The position numbers and the translations under genes were made by a program. Below are positions 45,823 to 59,400 of a stretch of DNA of 64,000 bases, piece by piece (positions within the stretch are counted from its first letter, which is position 1; each line of letters begins with the position of its first letter). The DNA is from Daucus carota subsp. sativus. Taxonomy: Eukaryota > Streptophyta > Magnoliopsida > Apiales > Apiaceae. Below the pieces are notes generated by a model. The model searched no databases, was not told the origin of the DNA, and was given only the letters and a program-made list of their open reading frames with translations. The stretch lies in the NCBI RefSeq assembly GCF_001625215.2, contig NC_030383.2, forward strand, positions 2,368,779 to 2,432,778, given 5' to 3'.

Positions 45823-48800
45823 ATGGCCGATGATGTTGATCGTTTGTTTGAGTGTTTCAAATGCGGCGTCTCCCCACCTAGTAACTCCACTTTTCTTTCT
45901 CTTGCGGAGTTCTATTTCTATCTATATGTGTTTATGAATGTAGAGATTTGCTGTGGAATAAATGTAATTGGACCCATATTCGCACTTGTTCTTTAAAGAT
46001 TCGTATGTCATATGTTAATTTACGGAAAGCTTAAAACTTTTTGATAATGGATGCGGTGATTTAGTTATTTGTTTGTTTGTAAAAGCTATGTGTGTTTATA
46101 TATATATAGCTTCGATGTGAGATAAATGTGTCTTTTTGGAATTGGGCAGGTGTTTAAATTTGTTCACTTGATTTGTAAGAAATTTGTATATGATAAAAAA
46201 GACTAATTTTGTTGAATCTTGGTAAATTATTGTGATTATTTGTGAAAAGTTCAGGACTTTGCTTATGATGGACCTTGTAATTCACTCTTTCAAAAAAGTA
46301 ATAGTCGTGTGCTACTGAGAGTATTGGATTGTATAAAGGGCTATAAGAATTACGTATGTTTTGGGTGTTAGAGGCTAGCATTAGTGCTAGGGGTGCCCAC
46401 GGGTCGGGTTGGGCGGGTTATATGTTAAATCCTAACCCAACCCAATTAGTTCGGTTATTTTAATTTTTAACCCAACTAAAGTTCGGTTTAAAATTCATCG
46501 GGTTGGGTCGGTTAGATTTTATTTCGGGTTGGGTCGGTTTGGGTTGGGTAGAATAGGTTACTAGAAAATGAGTGCGAGATAAGATCACTTAGTTTTGTAA
46601 TTTCACATTTTTTCAAGAAAAGTTGAGCTCATCATCGAGTTTGTTTGGCAATAGCTTAGTTCTTATTAACCTTCACAATCTTTTCAAGACAAGTTGAGCT
46701 CATTATCAAGTTTGTTTGCCAATAGCTTAGTTCTTATTAAGCGGAACTCATGATTCGTTCAAATTAGAAATCGTTTCACGCATTTATTATGAATTTAAGT
46801 AATATGTGATATAATGTTAGTTTAGATAGAAAGAAACCTAAAATTGTTTCAATAAAAACAAATAAAATATATTAAAATTAAATAAAATATGCGGGTCGGG
46901 TTAGAATGGGCGGGTTATAGGCAAAACCCTAACCCAACCCATTTAAATCGGTTTTAATAATTTTCAACCCAATCAAAATTCGGGTTAAATATTTTCGGTT
47001 GGTTTAGGGTTGAGTTGGGTCGGTTAGATCGGTTTGGGCGGGTTTTGATAACCCATGGGCACCCCTAATTAGTGCATAATTGATAATAATACACCATAGA
47101 CCGAAAGCAGTCCAGTTATATGTTGCTCTTTTGTGACTTTTATCATAATTATGTTACATGTGATTTGGCTTTTTTGTCTTAGCTGTTTTCTTTCTTTTCA
47201 CTTTGTGTTCATAGTATTGAGCTTATTGCTGGTGTAGCCTCTTGGCTTGCTGACAACATTCTCTTCTTGTTTTTGGCTTTTGGTTTGCTGGGAATAGTTT
47301 CCTACATCTGGGTTGAGTACATAGGATGAATATTATTATACCTTTATTGGTTGAATGGGAAATTACCTGCAACATTATTTGTCCTCCTGTATTTTCTTTA
47401 AATGCAAGAAATATAAAGGATGAACAAGTGGAGTTTATCACAGGTTTCTGTTTTTAGTAATCAATTTCACTTTTATAATTATATCATTTGATTTTCTGCA
47501 CCACAGAATCTGCTTTCAGAGAAATTAAAAAGAGCAAACGCAGGCCAAAGCAAACTAGCTCAGTTCAAGAACCACTGAACCATTCAGATGGTCCATCTTC
47601 AGTATCATCTGTAAATACCCCATCTGTTAAACAAAAAAAGAAACGCAGGCCAAAGCAAACTAGCTCAGTTCAAGAACCACTGAGCCATTCAGATGGTCCA
47701 TCTTCAGTATCATCTGTAAATACTACATCTGTTAAACAAAAAAAGCTCTGCATTCAGAAAGTAAAGATTTTCTCTTTTCCTTGTTCCTTATCTACTATTT
47801 TTAGTTTGAGTTCTTATTCATCATTGCTTGATTTGCTTCAGATTGATTCATCAGCAGTTAAGCAAAATGAGTTTAACAATGGTCGGCGGTTCTCTCCGCT
47901 TGTATTTTACGGTTCTCCAAATGGGGTGCCACCAAAACGACCAACTAGTTTGTTGCGATTACTATATGAGATTCGTCGTGATCTCAGTGAGCAAAATACA
48001 TTAAAGTACGTACAGTGCATAATTGCGATCCTACCCTTTCTGTTTATCGTGCATATATTGCTTAGTTTTTGTTTATCAATTCTAACATTGCACAATAATT
48101 TAGTTTTTGTTTATCGGTTCTTACATTGCACAATAATTTGTCAGGAAGGAAATTTGGGCTACATTCCCTAGACAGGAGGATGCTATGAAGTTTGCAAAAG
48201 AGTATAACAATGTTCATATTTTTAGCTACCAAGACCATTTAAATGGTCAAAGGAGGTTTCTTGTTTCAAGCTATAAGGAATTTTGGCGAAGGTTCTTTAG
48301 TTTCTTTTTTTGATATTTTCAGTAAGGCAGTCACTTGTGATTGCCTTTGCTTATATGTTTCTTAATTAGTGTTGTCGTCGAATTTTAGGTACAAAAACAT
48401 GAATCCTAAATATCGTCATCATTATGAAGTGATTCAGGAGGTAACCATCTACATTCTATCTTTTTTACATTCTTCGTCTTCAATAATCAACCTCTTGTAT
48501 CACTTTCATTTTTGGATATGATATTATCTTTTTGACTCTTTTTTTTTAGTGATTATGCTTCTTTTTTTTTACTGTAACTTTGTATAAGTTAGTGCATGTT
48601 GTGCTATCCAACTGACTGTATATGGACTGGTTGATGAGTGCCAGCTTCCTTGTTCTCGTTTTTCAAAACTGGGTTTTTTAATTGTGTCATGCACAAACCC
48701 TTACATTCATATACTTAAAGTCAAGAAAGAAGAAGAACAGTCACTGCTTCACTGCTTCTAGAGGGAGGGAATATTTAACATTCTTTGTAAAATCTAAGTT

Positions 48801-51800
48801 CAGCATACATGTGTTACTTTTGCATTGACAATTCTAGAGAGGGATATTGTTGTTACTTAAGAATCTGTTTTGGACAGTCAATGAGAATCCTTTTTCCCGG
48901 AAACCTTGGTGCATAAACTATGCGGATCTCCTTATGCTTGTCAATCGTTTTAGTTTACAATGTCCTCTAGTTAGTCATTCTTTTATTTCAGTTCCTCATT
49001 TCTTGCTTCAACTGTGTCAAATTTGTTTTGTAGCTGCTAAATTATTCTTGTGTATGTGAGTTTGAAACATATATATGTTATGTGTATATAATAGTGCAGT
49101 AAAGAGTGCAAGTCATGAGTTTTGTTCTTATGTTGAGATGGGGTTTCTGAAAAACATAGTTGTTTATGTTTATGTTTGTGGCCAGGGATTGCCATGCCAT
49201 CTTTATTTTGATTTGGAATTCAATAAGCAAGAAAATGCAAACAAAAATGGTGAAGAGATGGTTGATCTTCTGTTATCAGCAGTTTTCGATGCCTTTAACA
49301 CGAAGTACTCTATTGAAGGAGACAATGATTGGGTGGTTGAACTTGATTCGTCAACGCAAGGTATGTTTAGCAAATAAGCTAATACAATCTTATATAGAAT
49401 TCTGTTATGAGAAACCTTACTTTCTTTGGTTCCATTGAGGCATTTGTTTTGTATTTGCTGCCTATTTTTTACTTTTGACTCACATGGCTCCAAGCGTCAT
49501 GATGCAATCTTTACCCAACCAGATTCTCAGGTTTGAGTCAGGACTATATGAATATCATTTTCTCTGATTTGTTTGAAATTTGTGTATCCTTAATACAAGA
49601 TCAGGTCGGTCATCAGATAAAACTCTTATATTCTAAATTCTGGACATTGGTATATCCATTTAATCTCATTCTGTCAAACTGCATCATTAATATCACTTAT
49701 ATTCGCGTACTATTCGAATTTGTTATAACTACTAGTAACTGATTTCCCAGATACATCATATCTTCGTGACATATTGATAGAGTGTGTTATTTTTAAGCCT
49801 TTTTTTAACTAATATGTTGCATATCTCAATGATTTACACCCCCGGATCAAGTTTTTCAAAATCAGTATTCATCAATCAAATCAAAATATATAAGAATGAA
49901 AAGTAACATAATTCACTGTGTAAATCTACCTAAATATACACACAGTTTCACTCAGATAAAAGTTTTCGAGACAGTTCACTTAGATCAACAGTTACATGAT
50001 TAAAGAGTTGAATTATAATTTTTATAATATTTTTTTATGTCTTGAGTCAAAAAATTTATGCATAACATACCTTCAAAGCTCTTAGAAGAGTGGTCAGCAT
50101 ATGCCGACGCTATCTGATGATTTAATACAAGGTGTTCATGTTTAGTGATTATAAATAGGTGTTTAATGCATCATGAGTTTGTAATCTAATTTTCCTATGA
50201 TATTAATGACAGAAAAATTTTCTCGCCATCTGATCATCCGCTTGCCCCATATTGCTTTTAAGAACAACACACATGCAGGTGCATTCGTTGCTGAGGTAAA
50301 TCAGTTGAATATTATAAATATATTTAACATACTGAGCAACCACAAGCACTTAAATTAGACTTGGTTAAGATCTAGGAAGCAATAAGGTATGATATAACAA
50401 TTTTCTGCATTCTTGTGACCTACTGCATATTAAATAACTTTTACAGTTTATTACCAAACTCAGTGACTTGGTACTTCCCTGTCCAAGTAAAAACTTATGC
50501 TGCTTCATCTGTTTCACAACTTCTGGAGTTCTGGTGTGTGGGTTGTGTATTCTGCTTTGATTAGTACACTTCTTAAACATATTCAGATATGCTCACGGAT
50601 ACAAAAGGCGAAGGAAAGTGATAGAAGATTTGAAAATTTGCTTATCTGTAAAGATTCTAGCTCATCGGATGCCCCTAGCCAGCTTTTTATTGATACTGCT
50701 GTCTATTCTAGAAATCGTTGCTTTCGTCTACCACTATCTTCTAAAGCAGGGAAGAGTTCTGTACTTCTACCTACTGGACGTTTCAAATGCAGGGACATGG
50801 TATGATACTTAACTCAGACTTGAGTTTGATGCATCCTCTCTTGGAGTTTTCCTCGATGGTTAGGGAGCTTATATTTGTTTGCATTTTTACATTTATAAAG
50901 TTGTCGGTCAATTAGTGCAGGATGATGTTTTTACTATAAAAAGTTATCATCTCAATCTCTGTGTTGCATATACTCCATGGTCATGTACCAATTTTTTGAG
51001 CCTTTCAGCATCACATTACTTTTCAAATCAAGGATGATGTTTTTACTATAAAAAGTTCACTCTAGTCACGAATTTAATTACGTTACATATAAAAAAACCA
51101 CAACCCCTTTGAAGATGCATGTAATTGATTATTGCATTGCCCATCACGCAGACATTTAAATGGATTATTGTTGTGGAAGATGCTTGTGTGTCTGTCCCAC
51201 TATAGCTTTTCTTTTTTATGAACTTTTACTCCTCTATACAATACATCTATTAATATGTTGTATAGTTTAATAACGAGAGAGAGTCTTATATGTAATGTCT
51301 TCACGTTTTTATCATACTTTATACTATCACTTTGAAAAATTTATCTTGCTATTATATTTCATAAGTGTAAGGCCTTTGACTTTGATAACTGAAATGCTCT
51401 TACAACAGAGTGAGGAAGATGTGTTCATGGCATCTTTGATCTGCAACATGGATGTTGACTGCGAAAAGCTATTAATATGCAAAGTGGATATGGATTGCAT
51501 AAAGGCTCTACAATTTGATACAGAGGTAACTAATGTTACTCTAGAATAAATTTTTTTTATAAGATGTATGTTTTCCTCCTTTACACTATTGAAATTGTTG
51601 CAAGTTGCTTAATTTTTGCTAAGAGGTTCTGTTGGATTGAGGGGTCATGTTGTCGCTTAAATGTTGAAGGATGGTTTATTCGGGAACATGTGTATTGTCT
51701 CCAAAATTCTGATTTTGTTTTGTTTAAAAATAATGTCATTGGATTGCAGATGAATAAAAACTCTTACAAAGATTATGGAGTCGCAAGAGATCTTTTTTCA

Positions 51801-53557
51801 AATTCTTGCACAACTGATGCTTCAAGGACTTTCCTGATGGGGAAATCACCATTTCCAGTTTTGGATATGTTTGTAGAATCGCTTGCGTCCTCAGGAAGTG
51901 TTTCAGGTGGTAATTAGTGGATTTGAATTATTTATATCTAATCTTCAAATGCATAATTTCGTTTATATATTCTCACTTTTGCCTTTTCACTTTGAATCTA
52001 TTCATTGACCAAGCAACCATTTATAGAATAACATAAACATGCAGTGCTGGAGAAAGAAGCTTGTTCCTTGTTTTACAAAACCACGCACAATAATTTTGTT
52101 TTCCTGTTTGTTTATTCTATGTGCATTTGCTTTTAGTTTTTTAAGTTATGCAAGGTTTTACCTTATAATGTTTCTCTCATTGTTCTTCTTGAGGCAAAAT
52201 AATCTGTTTCTGCTGAATTAGAAATCATGAATTCCCCTTTTTACATTTTCCACATCAGGTTTGACTTCCAGCTGTTTGTATTCTATTTCGTATTGACTGC
52301 TCAATTATTTCTTCTTTTCAGGAAAAATTCAGAGTTGGTATTGGTTTTCGGAGTATGGGGTTATGGTGTATAACATGTTGCGAAATAGATACTGCGAACG
52401 AATTGGTAGACAGCACAAAAGCAATCACGGTAACCAATAAAACTTTTACCTTACCCCTTCTAGTTCATTGCAGTCGGTACTGATTCAGGTGCAGTGTGAA
52501 CAATCCAGTACCTATTTGGTTTTGTACACATTGGTTGAAGTAAATTCACTTGTATATTATGACATCCCAAGTAACTTCATCTTTTCAAACTACATAGATA
52601 CCTACAGTTGGTTAAAAGTTCAAACTTTTGACAAATACAATGCACAACTTTCATGAGCTTATATAAGTATTGCAGTCTATAGACATACTTCAACAACAGG
52701 ATTTGTCAAATTTTCCAAATTTTTTCAGTGATATATGTTGTTGACCTAAGAAGAGCCGCTTACTATCAAAAATGTCATGATCCAGATTGCAGAGGTATGA
52801 AGTACTATATTGTCCAGGGTCTTCGTATTATTAGTGATATTATTACATCTCGCAAAAATATAAGCCACTTTAAGTTAACTTGGCTGATGGTATTCATACC
52901 AGGTTACCGGTCTCCATTGCGTCCAGTACCTGAAGAGATTGTACCTGATACTACAATTTTTTTCAAGCCTGTGAAGCATAATGATATCCAGGAAATCCAG
53001 GAGCATAATACAGATTACAGTAGTACAAGCAGTGTGGATAGCTGCATGAAAGATGGTTGGTTGCTTGAAGCCGTAAACTTTGCAGAACAGGTTGAGAAAA
53101 GGGCACTAGATTTTGGGGTTAGTCTTTCTTGTCCTCAGTCAGCTTTTAACGGTCCAATATATATCTTCCAGTGTTATCTTCATCTTGAGTTCTATTGCTA
53201 AAACTTCTTCCTATAGCTAAATTGTTACAGTCCGGATTTTCTTAAAAAGTATATCAAAAACTTGCATCCTATAAAAATTTTGAACAGAGCACAAAGCTCT
53301 CCAGGACATATATGAAACCAGGATGAGTAAGATTTGAGAGTGCAGGTGGTGCTAAACAATACGTATCTTTGAATATTATTAATGAGCCTAGGTTTATAGC
53401 TAAAGTTGTATGTGTGTTTTTTAAGATTCTAATATTTCTCTCATTTTCCCAACAGGATGTTACATTGGATCAAATGTATGAAGAAAGCGCTGAATGGTGG
53501 GATGCAGTTGTCAGCGCTGCAACCCAGACTGAACAAATGTACTTTGGACATAGATGA
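45823..53557 (+). CDS. PRIMPOL: PrimPol: DNA-directed primase/polymerase
   Basis: Archaeo-eukaryotic primase family enzyme that re-primes DNA synthesis past lesions. Fourteen exons keep phase: 45823-45880, 47507-47760, 47842-48005, 48145-48291, 48389-48440, 49186-49360, 50213-50295, 50587-50799, 51409-51525, 51750-51906, 52322-52429, 52729-52794, 52903-53117, 53456-53557; total 636 aa. The N-terminus MADDVDRLFECFKCGVSPP is typical of plant PrimPol. Catalytic DxE is at D234/E236 (HLYFDLEF), the nucleotide-binding SxH is at 287-289 (KFSRHLIIRLP), and the third metal-binding Asp is D347 (FIDTAVYSRNRCFRL). The UL52-type zinc knuckle is C498-x6-H505-x19-C525-x4-C530, matching human spacing. All key residues are present, so it should be active. 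Residues 30-64 and 65-99 are a tandem duplication. The acidic C-terminus (EEIVPDTTIFF and DVTLDQMYEESAEWWDAV) may serve RPA binding, as in the human protein. Confidence 0.95.
46388..47067. mobile_element. hAT-like MITE in PrimPol intron 1
   Basis: 680 bp with TIRs TAGGGGTGCCCACGGGT and (inverted) TAGGGGTGCCCATGGGT and a perfect 8-bp duplication attagtgc (46380-46387, 47068-47075). Subterminal ggtcgggttgggcggg repeats occur at both ends. Non-coding. Confidence 0.88.
47536..47745 (+). repeat. 105-bp in-frame tandem duplication inside PrimPol exon 2
   Basis: Units 47536-47640 and 47641-47745 differ at only about three bases. Each encodes 35 residues beginning KRRPKQTSSVQEPL. 105 is divisible by three, so the frame is kept. 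Confidence 0.93.
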
Positions 53558-54416
53558 ACCTTCAAAACCCTTGGTTGATAGCTACACGATGTATTGCTGC
53601 AGTCTTTGAAGATAAGGGTTTTCTAATACTTCTGTCTATTGTAGCTATAGGTCTAGCATACTGTGAAACACTGTCTACGTGATTTTACAGGCAGTAAGTC
53701 AGAAAATGATGTGCCCTAAAGAAATCTCATATATTTCCCTGAATTCAGTACTCATATTGCCCCCACTGTCCTGCTAGTTTCGTTTTCCACTGAGTTTGTA
53801 CTTGTACATCCTGATCTTTCATTTTCATCTTCATTAGCATTTCTCCGAGTTCTTTGAATCCTCTGATTGGAACTAGGATCTTGCTATGCTTAAACATTTC
53901 AGTTGCACCTGCTGCAGTCTGCAGTAGAGGCTACATGGTCCTTCATCTCCATCACTCGATGATAACTAGCGTATCCAGTACTCTGCACATTATCAGGGAA
54001 TAGGTCAAATCTTGTTTCATCGCATCGTCTCGAATATAATATCTTGTGAGAGATTGTATCATAGACCAAACTAGACTAATGAACATATAAGTTGGTTATT
54101 AGCGATAACTATGCTAATATATTATAGTGCTTGTTTAATCTATAAAGTTTATTTTTAGCGGCAATTGCAAAACCAGATCATAAATAGAACAATGCAACAT
54201 AAAATAAAAGACATAATATTCTTAGTACTATGCAACAATATTTAAATACAGAGTTCACAACATTCTATTGACATTAACAAGTTCTTTACATCAACTTGGA
54301 TGAAGATTCCAAAGATTCATGTGAAACTAAGCAACTGATTATCATTCCGATTCCTTTCTCCTTTCTTTGATCCTGTCAAGAATGCACCGCAGAAAAAGCT
54401 TATCAGAATCCCGAAT
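53558..54416. other. Intergenic spacer, PrimPol to pseudokinase gene
   Basis: PrimPol 3' untranslated region followed by a short AT-rich spacer and the presumed promoter of the next plus-strand gene. No other gene seen. Confidence 0.5.
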
Positions 54417-55779
54417 ATGGTAGAATTTCAGGCCAATTACTTGTTCTTGATTTTCCTATTGGTGCTGGTGGTCTGCTGCGGTTACAGGAAGATCAGGTTG
54501 AAGCTCGAAGAATATTACAAGGTGAGACCAAAAGGAGATGCAGATCACGAGAAACAAACCGATGAAAGTCCTGTGTCATTGCTGCAAGTCACAGTGTCAC
54601 GCCCCATAAGGGTGATATTTGGTGATGAAGCTGTTCTAGAGAAGTATGATCCTTCAGAGCTGGCTCAAATTCCGAAACCTAGGCTCGGGGAGGGGACACT
54701 AGGGACTTTATATAAGGCTGTGCACAAATTTGGCTCTACAGTTACTATCAGGAAGATACGGAAGGAGGTGGCTAGTTCTGATGATTTCGAGTTCTGGATC
54801 AAGTTTTTTGGAGGTCTGCGAAATGATTCAATCTCGAAACCGATCTTTAGTTTCTGGTATGGCGGGGAAGCATTTGTTGTGCATGAGTACTTCTGTTTAG
54901 GGAGTCTGGAGGAGCTTCTACATGGTTAGTCTTTTAACGACAGTCTTTTTTTTTTCCTATCTTCTCATTTCTGGTATTGCCCTTGCTACTCTTACGGGAT
55001 GCCAAAGGTTCGAATCTTGTCAGTCAGGTTTTTTTCTAACTTCTCATTTCTGATATTGCCCTCGCTCCTCTTACGGGATGCCAAGGGTTCGAATCTTGTC
55101 GGTCTCGCTTTTTTTCTAACTTCTCATTTCTAATATCCTCTCGCTCCTCCCACGGGATGTCAAGGATTCGAATCTTGTCAATTCAAGACGTGTGTGTAAG
55201 AAATATAATTAGCGTTTGCATGTAGGAACCGAAGGCATTCAATATACGCCATTAACTTGGAAGATTCGACAGCAAATAGCACTCGATGCAGCCAAGGCAG
55301 TGGCTGCAGTACACAAACAAGTGATAACAAATGGTAAAGCCCTTGTATGTGGAGTGATCAAGGCTTCTAATATCTTGATCAATATTGATTTTTCTGCGCG
55401 TCTTTCTAGCTACGAGATACCATACCTTATACCACCTGCAACAATCATAAGAAGAAATCCAGGTCGAATTGCACCTGAATTAACACACAGCCAATACAAA
55501 GTTCCTAAAGTTTTTACGCAAAAGTCTGATGTTTACGGCTTTGGGATACTGCTTTTAGAGCTTGTGACAGGGAAAAAAGCTTCGGTGACAAACTTGGGGG
55601 AGTACATAAAAGAGAAGAAAAGAAGAGAAGGCTTGGAGGGAATACCTGATAAGAGAATGGTAGAAGTGAACCCGAATGTGGTTGCTTTTGTTGGCATTGC
55701 AAGACTGTGTCTTCGAAATGACCCTTATTCCAGGCCTTCAATGGATCAAGTTGTGAAGATGATTCAGGATCTCGAGTGA
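54417..55779 (+). CDS. Membrane-anchored receptor-kinase-like pseudokinase
   Basis: 353 aa in two exons (54417-54924, 55226-55779). A hydrophobic segment at residues 8-21 (YLFLIFLLVLVVCC) near the N-terminus is followed by basic residues, predicting a membrane anchor with a cytosolic kinase-like domain. No extracellular domain is encoded. The kinase-like fold resembles the LRR receptor kinase III group (PKPRLGEGTLGTLYKAVHKF; YGGEAFVVHEYFCLGSLEEL; KSDVYGFGILLLELVTGK; DPYSRPSMDQVVKMI). The glycine loop is partly kept (GEGTLG). The VAIK lysine appears replaced by Arg (VTIRKI), the HRD region reads CGVIKASNIL, and the DFG position reads SSYEI. With those three lost it is very likely catalytically inactive. 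The start is the ATG at 54417. It could be a truncated derivative of an LRR receptor, but the frame is intact. Confidence 0.85.
54950..55190. repeat. Threefold ~80-bp tandem repeat in the pseudokinase intron
   Basis: Three units starting cttctcatttct at about 54961, 55040 and 55120. Each contains ggatgccaaaggttcgaatc-like sequence, and ggttcgaatc matches the tRNA-type B box. The units may derive from a tRNA-derived SINE tail. The intron splice sites lie outside them. Confidence 0.75.
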
Positions 55780-55980
55780 CTGGATAATCTTCTTGTAATG
55801 TATTCCGAGTGTCATGATTAATGAGTTCGGTGCCGGATAAAATTTTTATATCAATTCGGGTTTTTTAAAACTCCATATATATATTTAATTCGAATTTCTA
55901 AAAATCCAAGTATATTGAGTTTGATTTTCAATATCAAGGTATATTCGATTCAGATTATAAAATCTGAATCGAATATACCC

Positions 55981-55983
<3 letters not shown>

Positions 55984-56071
<88 letters not shown>
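55984..56071. repeat. (TA)n microsatellite
   Basis: About 44 TA units between the convergent 3' ends of the pseudokinase gene and ERDJ2. Confidence 0.95.
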
Positions 56072-56072
<1 letters not shown>

Positions 56073-56408
56073 TTTTAGATCCAAGGTTTTTCTTGAAATA
56101 TTCGCTCCCAGAGGGAGGATCCAAAAATAAACCCAGATGGGAGCAACATAAATTTATGGCAATCTGACTGAAAGCGTTTGGAAGATTTGGGTCCAACATT
56201 AAGTTTTAAAATTTTTGTTTTGGTATGATATTCTAGTTTACAAAATCCGCATAAAGGTATAGCTGGGTGTGTACATGAGCAATCAGTATAGAGGTATAGC
56301 TGGTGTAACAGATTGAAAGAGAAATGCTCTCAATGAACCTTTGGGATTAAAACCTACAACTTAAATAGCCTCTCTTTTTTTTCCCAGTCACCTGTGAACT
56401 TGAATATC

Positions 56409-59400
56409 TTAATCTTCTTCTGATTCTGAACTTTCTGAACTCGACTGCCTGCCATTTCCATTTGCGGCAGCCTTAGTATTTGTTTCCCTTGCGTCTTCTT
56501 CATCTTCACTATACTCACTCTCATAATCCTCGTCATATTCTTCCTCGTCATTCTCCTCCTCTTCTTCAGCTCCATCTTCTGTAATGGGTCCTTCCTCTGT
56601 GATGTGAGCTCCGCGAGTACCAGCTCGAGTTCGTTTTAAGATTTTAACTTTCACGCTCGTCCTGTTGTCACAGCCGATCCATGAGTCACAAAGTAGATAA
56701 GAAGTCAGATTATAATTTCCTTCCGCTGGTGCTTGGAATTTGCCGATCACTAGTCGTGAGCCGGTCTTTACTTTCTCAATTGCTTCTTTAGTAGCTTTGC
56801 TAGTTTCCTTGGGACTGGCCCCTGAACCTTCCATTGTCTCCTCAATTGCTTTCGAAGCGGCAGTTATAGCTGTTGCTTCATCCATGAATATGACCTTTTG
56901 GGAAAACCATACATTGTTTGAATTGGGATCTGCTAGCAGAAACCAATAATTTTCTTCTTTGTGAAAGGGATAGTATGGGGCATGGGGGAGGGCACCGATC
57001 AAACCATTACCACGTTTGACCGTGACCCAAGCCTGAACTGTAACAACGTCACCCTCCTGTATTCCCTCTTCACCTTCAGTCTCACAAGTAACATCGACCG
57101 TTATGGAAGGCATCATCTCCAATACTCTTTCGACATCTTGAACATGAGCAGCAGTGAAACCAGCAACTTGAGAAAGCAGGTCATCACGGTCCTGAAGGGT
57201 CATATCTCGTAGATCCTGAAATGACCGCACTTTCTGGAAAAAAGGTGGACCATAGAAAAGAGAAATATACATTTAGTTAAGAGAAGTAGAAATAGAGAAT
57301 GAAAACAGAAGAGTGCATAGGGATTTAGTTACCTAATACAATTAAATAGGAAAATGCCTAGTGCCACAAAATTTACCCATTTCCCGAATACTATTAATAC
57401 GCTACATGGAGAACAGTGCCGCCAAGTTACATATAACTGAATTGTGTTTAGACTTTAGATAGTTGCAGATGAATAAGAAAATTAAGTTGAAACGAAAAAG
57501 CAGGATTCCAATAATATAATGACTAGCAAGTAAAATTTCCAGCAATACACTGTTGACGGCATGATGAATGAATTACTTGAGCTAATATCTTACGCATTCT
57601 CCAAAAGTTTTCTTATATAATTAAGTGACAGAGGGTATATCAAAATTGTATAAAAAGGTGGTTGAGACAATAATTGGCTTAATTATGAAGTCCAAATCTA
57701 AATGACAGCACGACCAAGCACTTAAGCTGAAATGTACATTATCTATCAATGTTTTAGATGTTATAAGTTGAATCCTATTGAACCATTTGAGGAAAGGAGG
57801 TTCTTAAAATACAACACCGTGACAGAAAAGGTCAATATCCCTTGCATTTATGGCTGAATAATGTACTAATAATAGCATTCATAAGAAGACAGACAATTAT
57901 TCACATTTCCTAAAGCATGAATATAAAGCGGTGACACACCTTGCGTGCTATCTTCTTTATGACAGCTTCACTAAAATGCGGTAGCTGCAAAAAAGGTGCA
58001 CTGCCCTCGGGAGAACCTCCACCACCTTTCTTTGCGCTAAGAGGAACAGCCTGCAACATTGTTGTTGCCACAGTAAGAGTGATTACGAATAACAGTCAAG
58101 ATGTCACTCCAAAGATAGAGGTAGGGCCTTACGCCCTTTATGCACTAATGCCATAACATGATCACATGCAAAGCTATTAGTACAAAATATACAAATTCTA
58201 TATCATGACATGCTCCATTCACTTGTTGATTTTTTAATAAATTAATCAATTGCCAGTGTAATTAATATATATTTATTCATGTATGGTACATGTAAATATA
58301 AAATATAATCATGTTTAGTCATGAATGCACAAATATATGTATGTGTAAAGTATTTTTAGTTAGTAGCAAGTGTAAATACATGCATACATGTATATTATAA
58401 CAATCGGGTTTGTCCGGGTTTTATTTCAATCGGGCTGTGCCGGACTTATGGGCCAGACTTTTTGTGCATCTGTGGTGGACACCAGGCCATGTATACCTGC
58501 TGAACTCTAGCTAAGTTCACCATCAGCTTTCATTTTAAAAAATATATGACAAGATTCACCACGGCCTCATTCATCAAAACTACACAAGTTTATTTTTTAC
58601 ATATATGATATATACACACACGTAAAATCTTTCACCTCTTCTTAAAAAACATTATAAGCAAGATTCTGAATTTCTGGTGTTCAAAAATACAACCACTGAC
58701 CACATCTCCCCGTTAAAATACACACTTGTATTAACAATATTAAACAGAAATCCATTTGAACATGTGATAAAATTACACTTATCAAGGTTCAGTATTAAGC
58801 CCTTTGCTTTTTATAATTGTTTTGGATGTGATTACCCGTGACATTCAAGCTCCGGTTCCTTGGTGTATGCTTTTTGCTGATGATATTGTGTTAGTAGCCG
58901 AGTCTCGAAGTGAGGTTAATGTGAAATTAGAACAATGGCGTATATCGTTGGAGGGTTATGGATTGCGTCTGAGCCGTTCTAAAACTAAGTATCTGTGGGC
59001 AATGCGTATGTTGCGTTGGATCTGTGGTAACACCATGACAGATCATATACCGAATGATACTTTTCGACGTCTTTTAGGTGTTGAGTCTATCTCTAAAAAG
59101 ATAAGGGAGGGACGTTTACGTTGGTATGGACATGTTCGGCGTAAATGTAACTCAGCACCGGTTCGGAGGATAGAACATATATCGGTTCGGGGCAAGAGAA
59201 AGAGGGGTCGGCCTCGTCGGACATGGGCTGATCAATTAAGTTTGGACATGGGAGCCTTAAATCTCACGGGTGATATGACATTGATAAGAATGATTGGAGA
59301 CGGCGTATTAGAGTAGTTGAGACTAGGTCTCGTGGCTCACAGAGATTATGAGGGTTGTGGTGTTATGTTTTAAGAGAAGGGTTCAGCTCAGTCATTACCA

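Noticed and set aside
47488-48171. Single 227-aa ORF as a complete gene
   Set aside because: It reads through PrimPol introns 2 and 3; internal stretches such as SFPCSLSTIFSLSSYSS are intronic and the phased exons give the conserved protein.
51295-51917. Separate small genes at 51295-51549 and 51564-51917
   Set aside because: Both are PrimPol exons 9 and 10 extended into introns.
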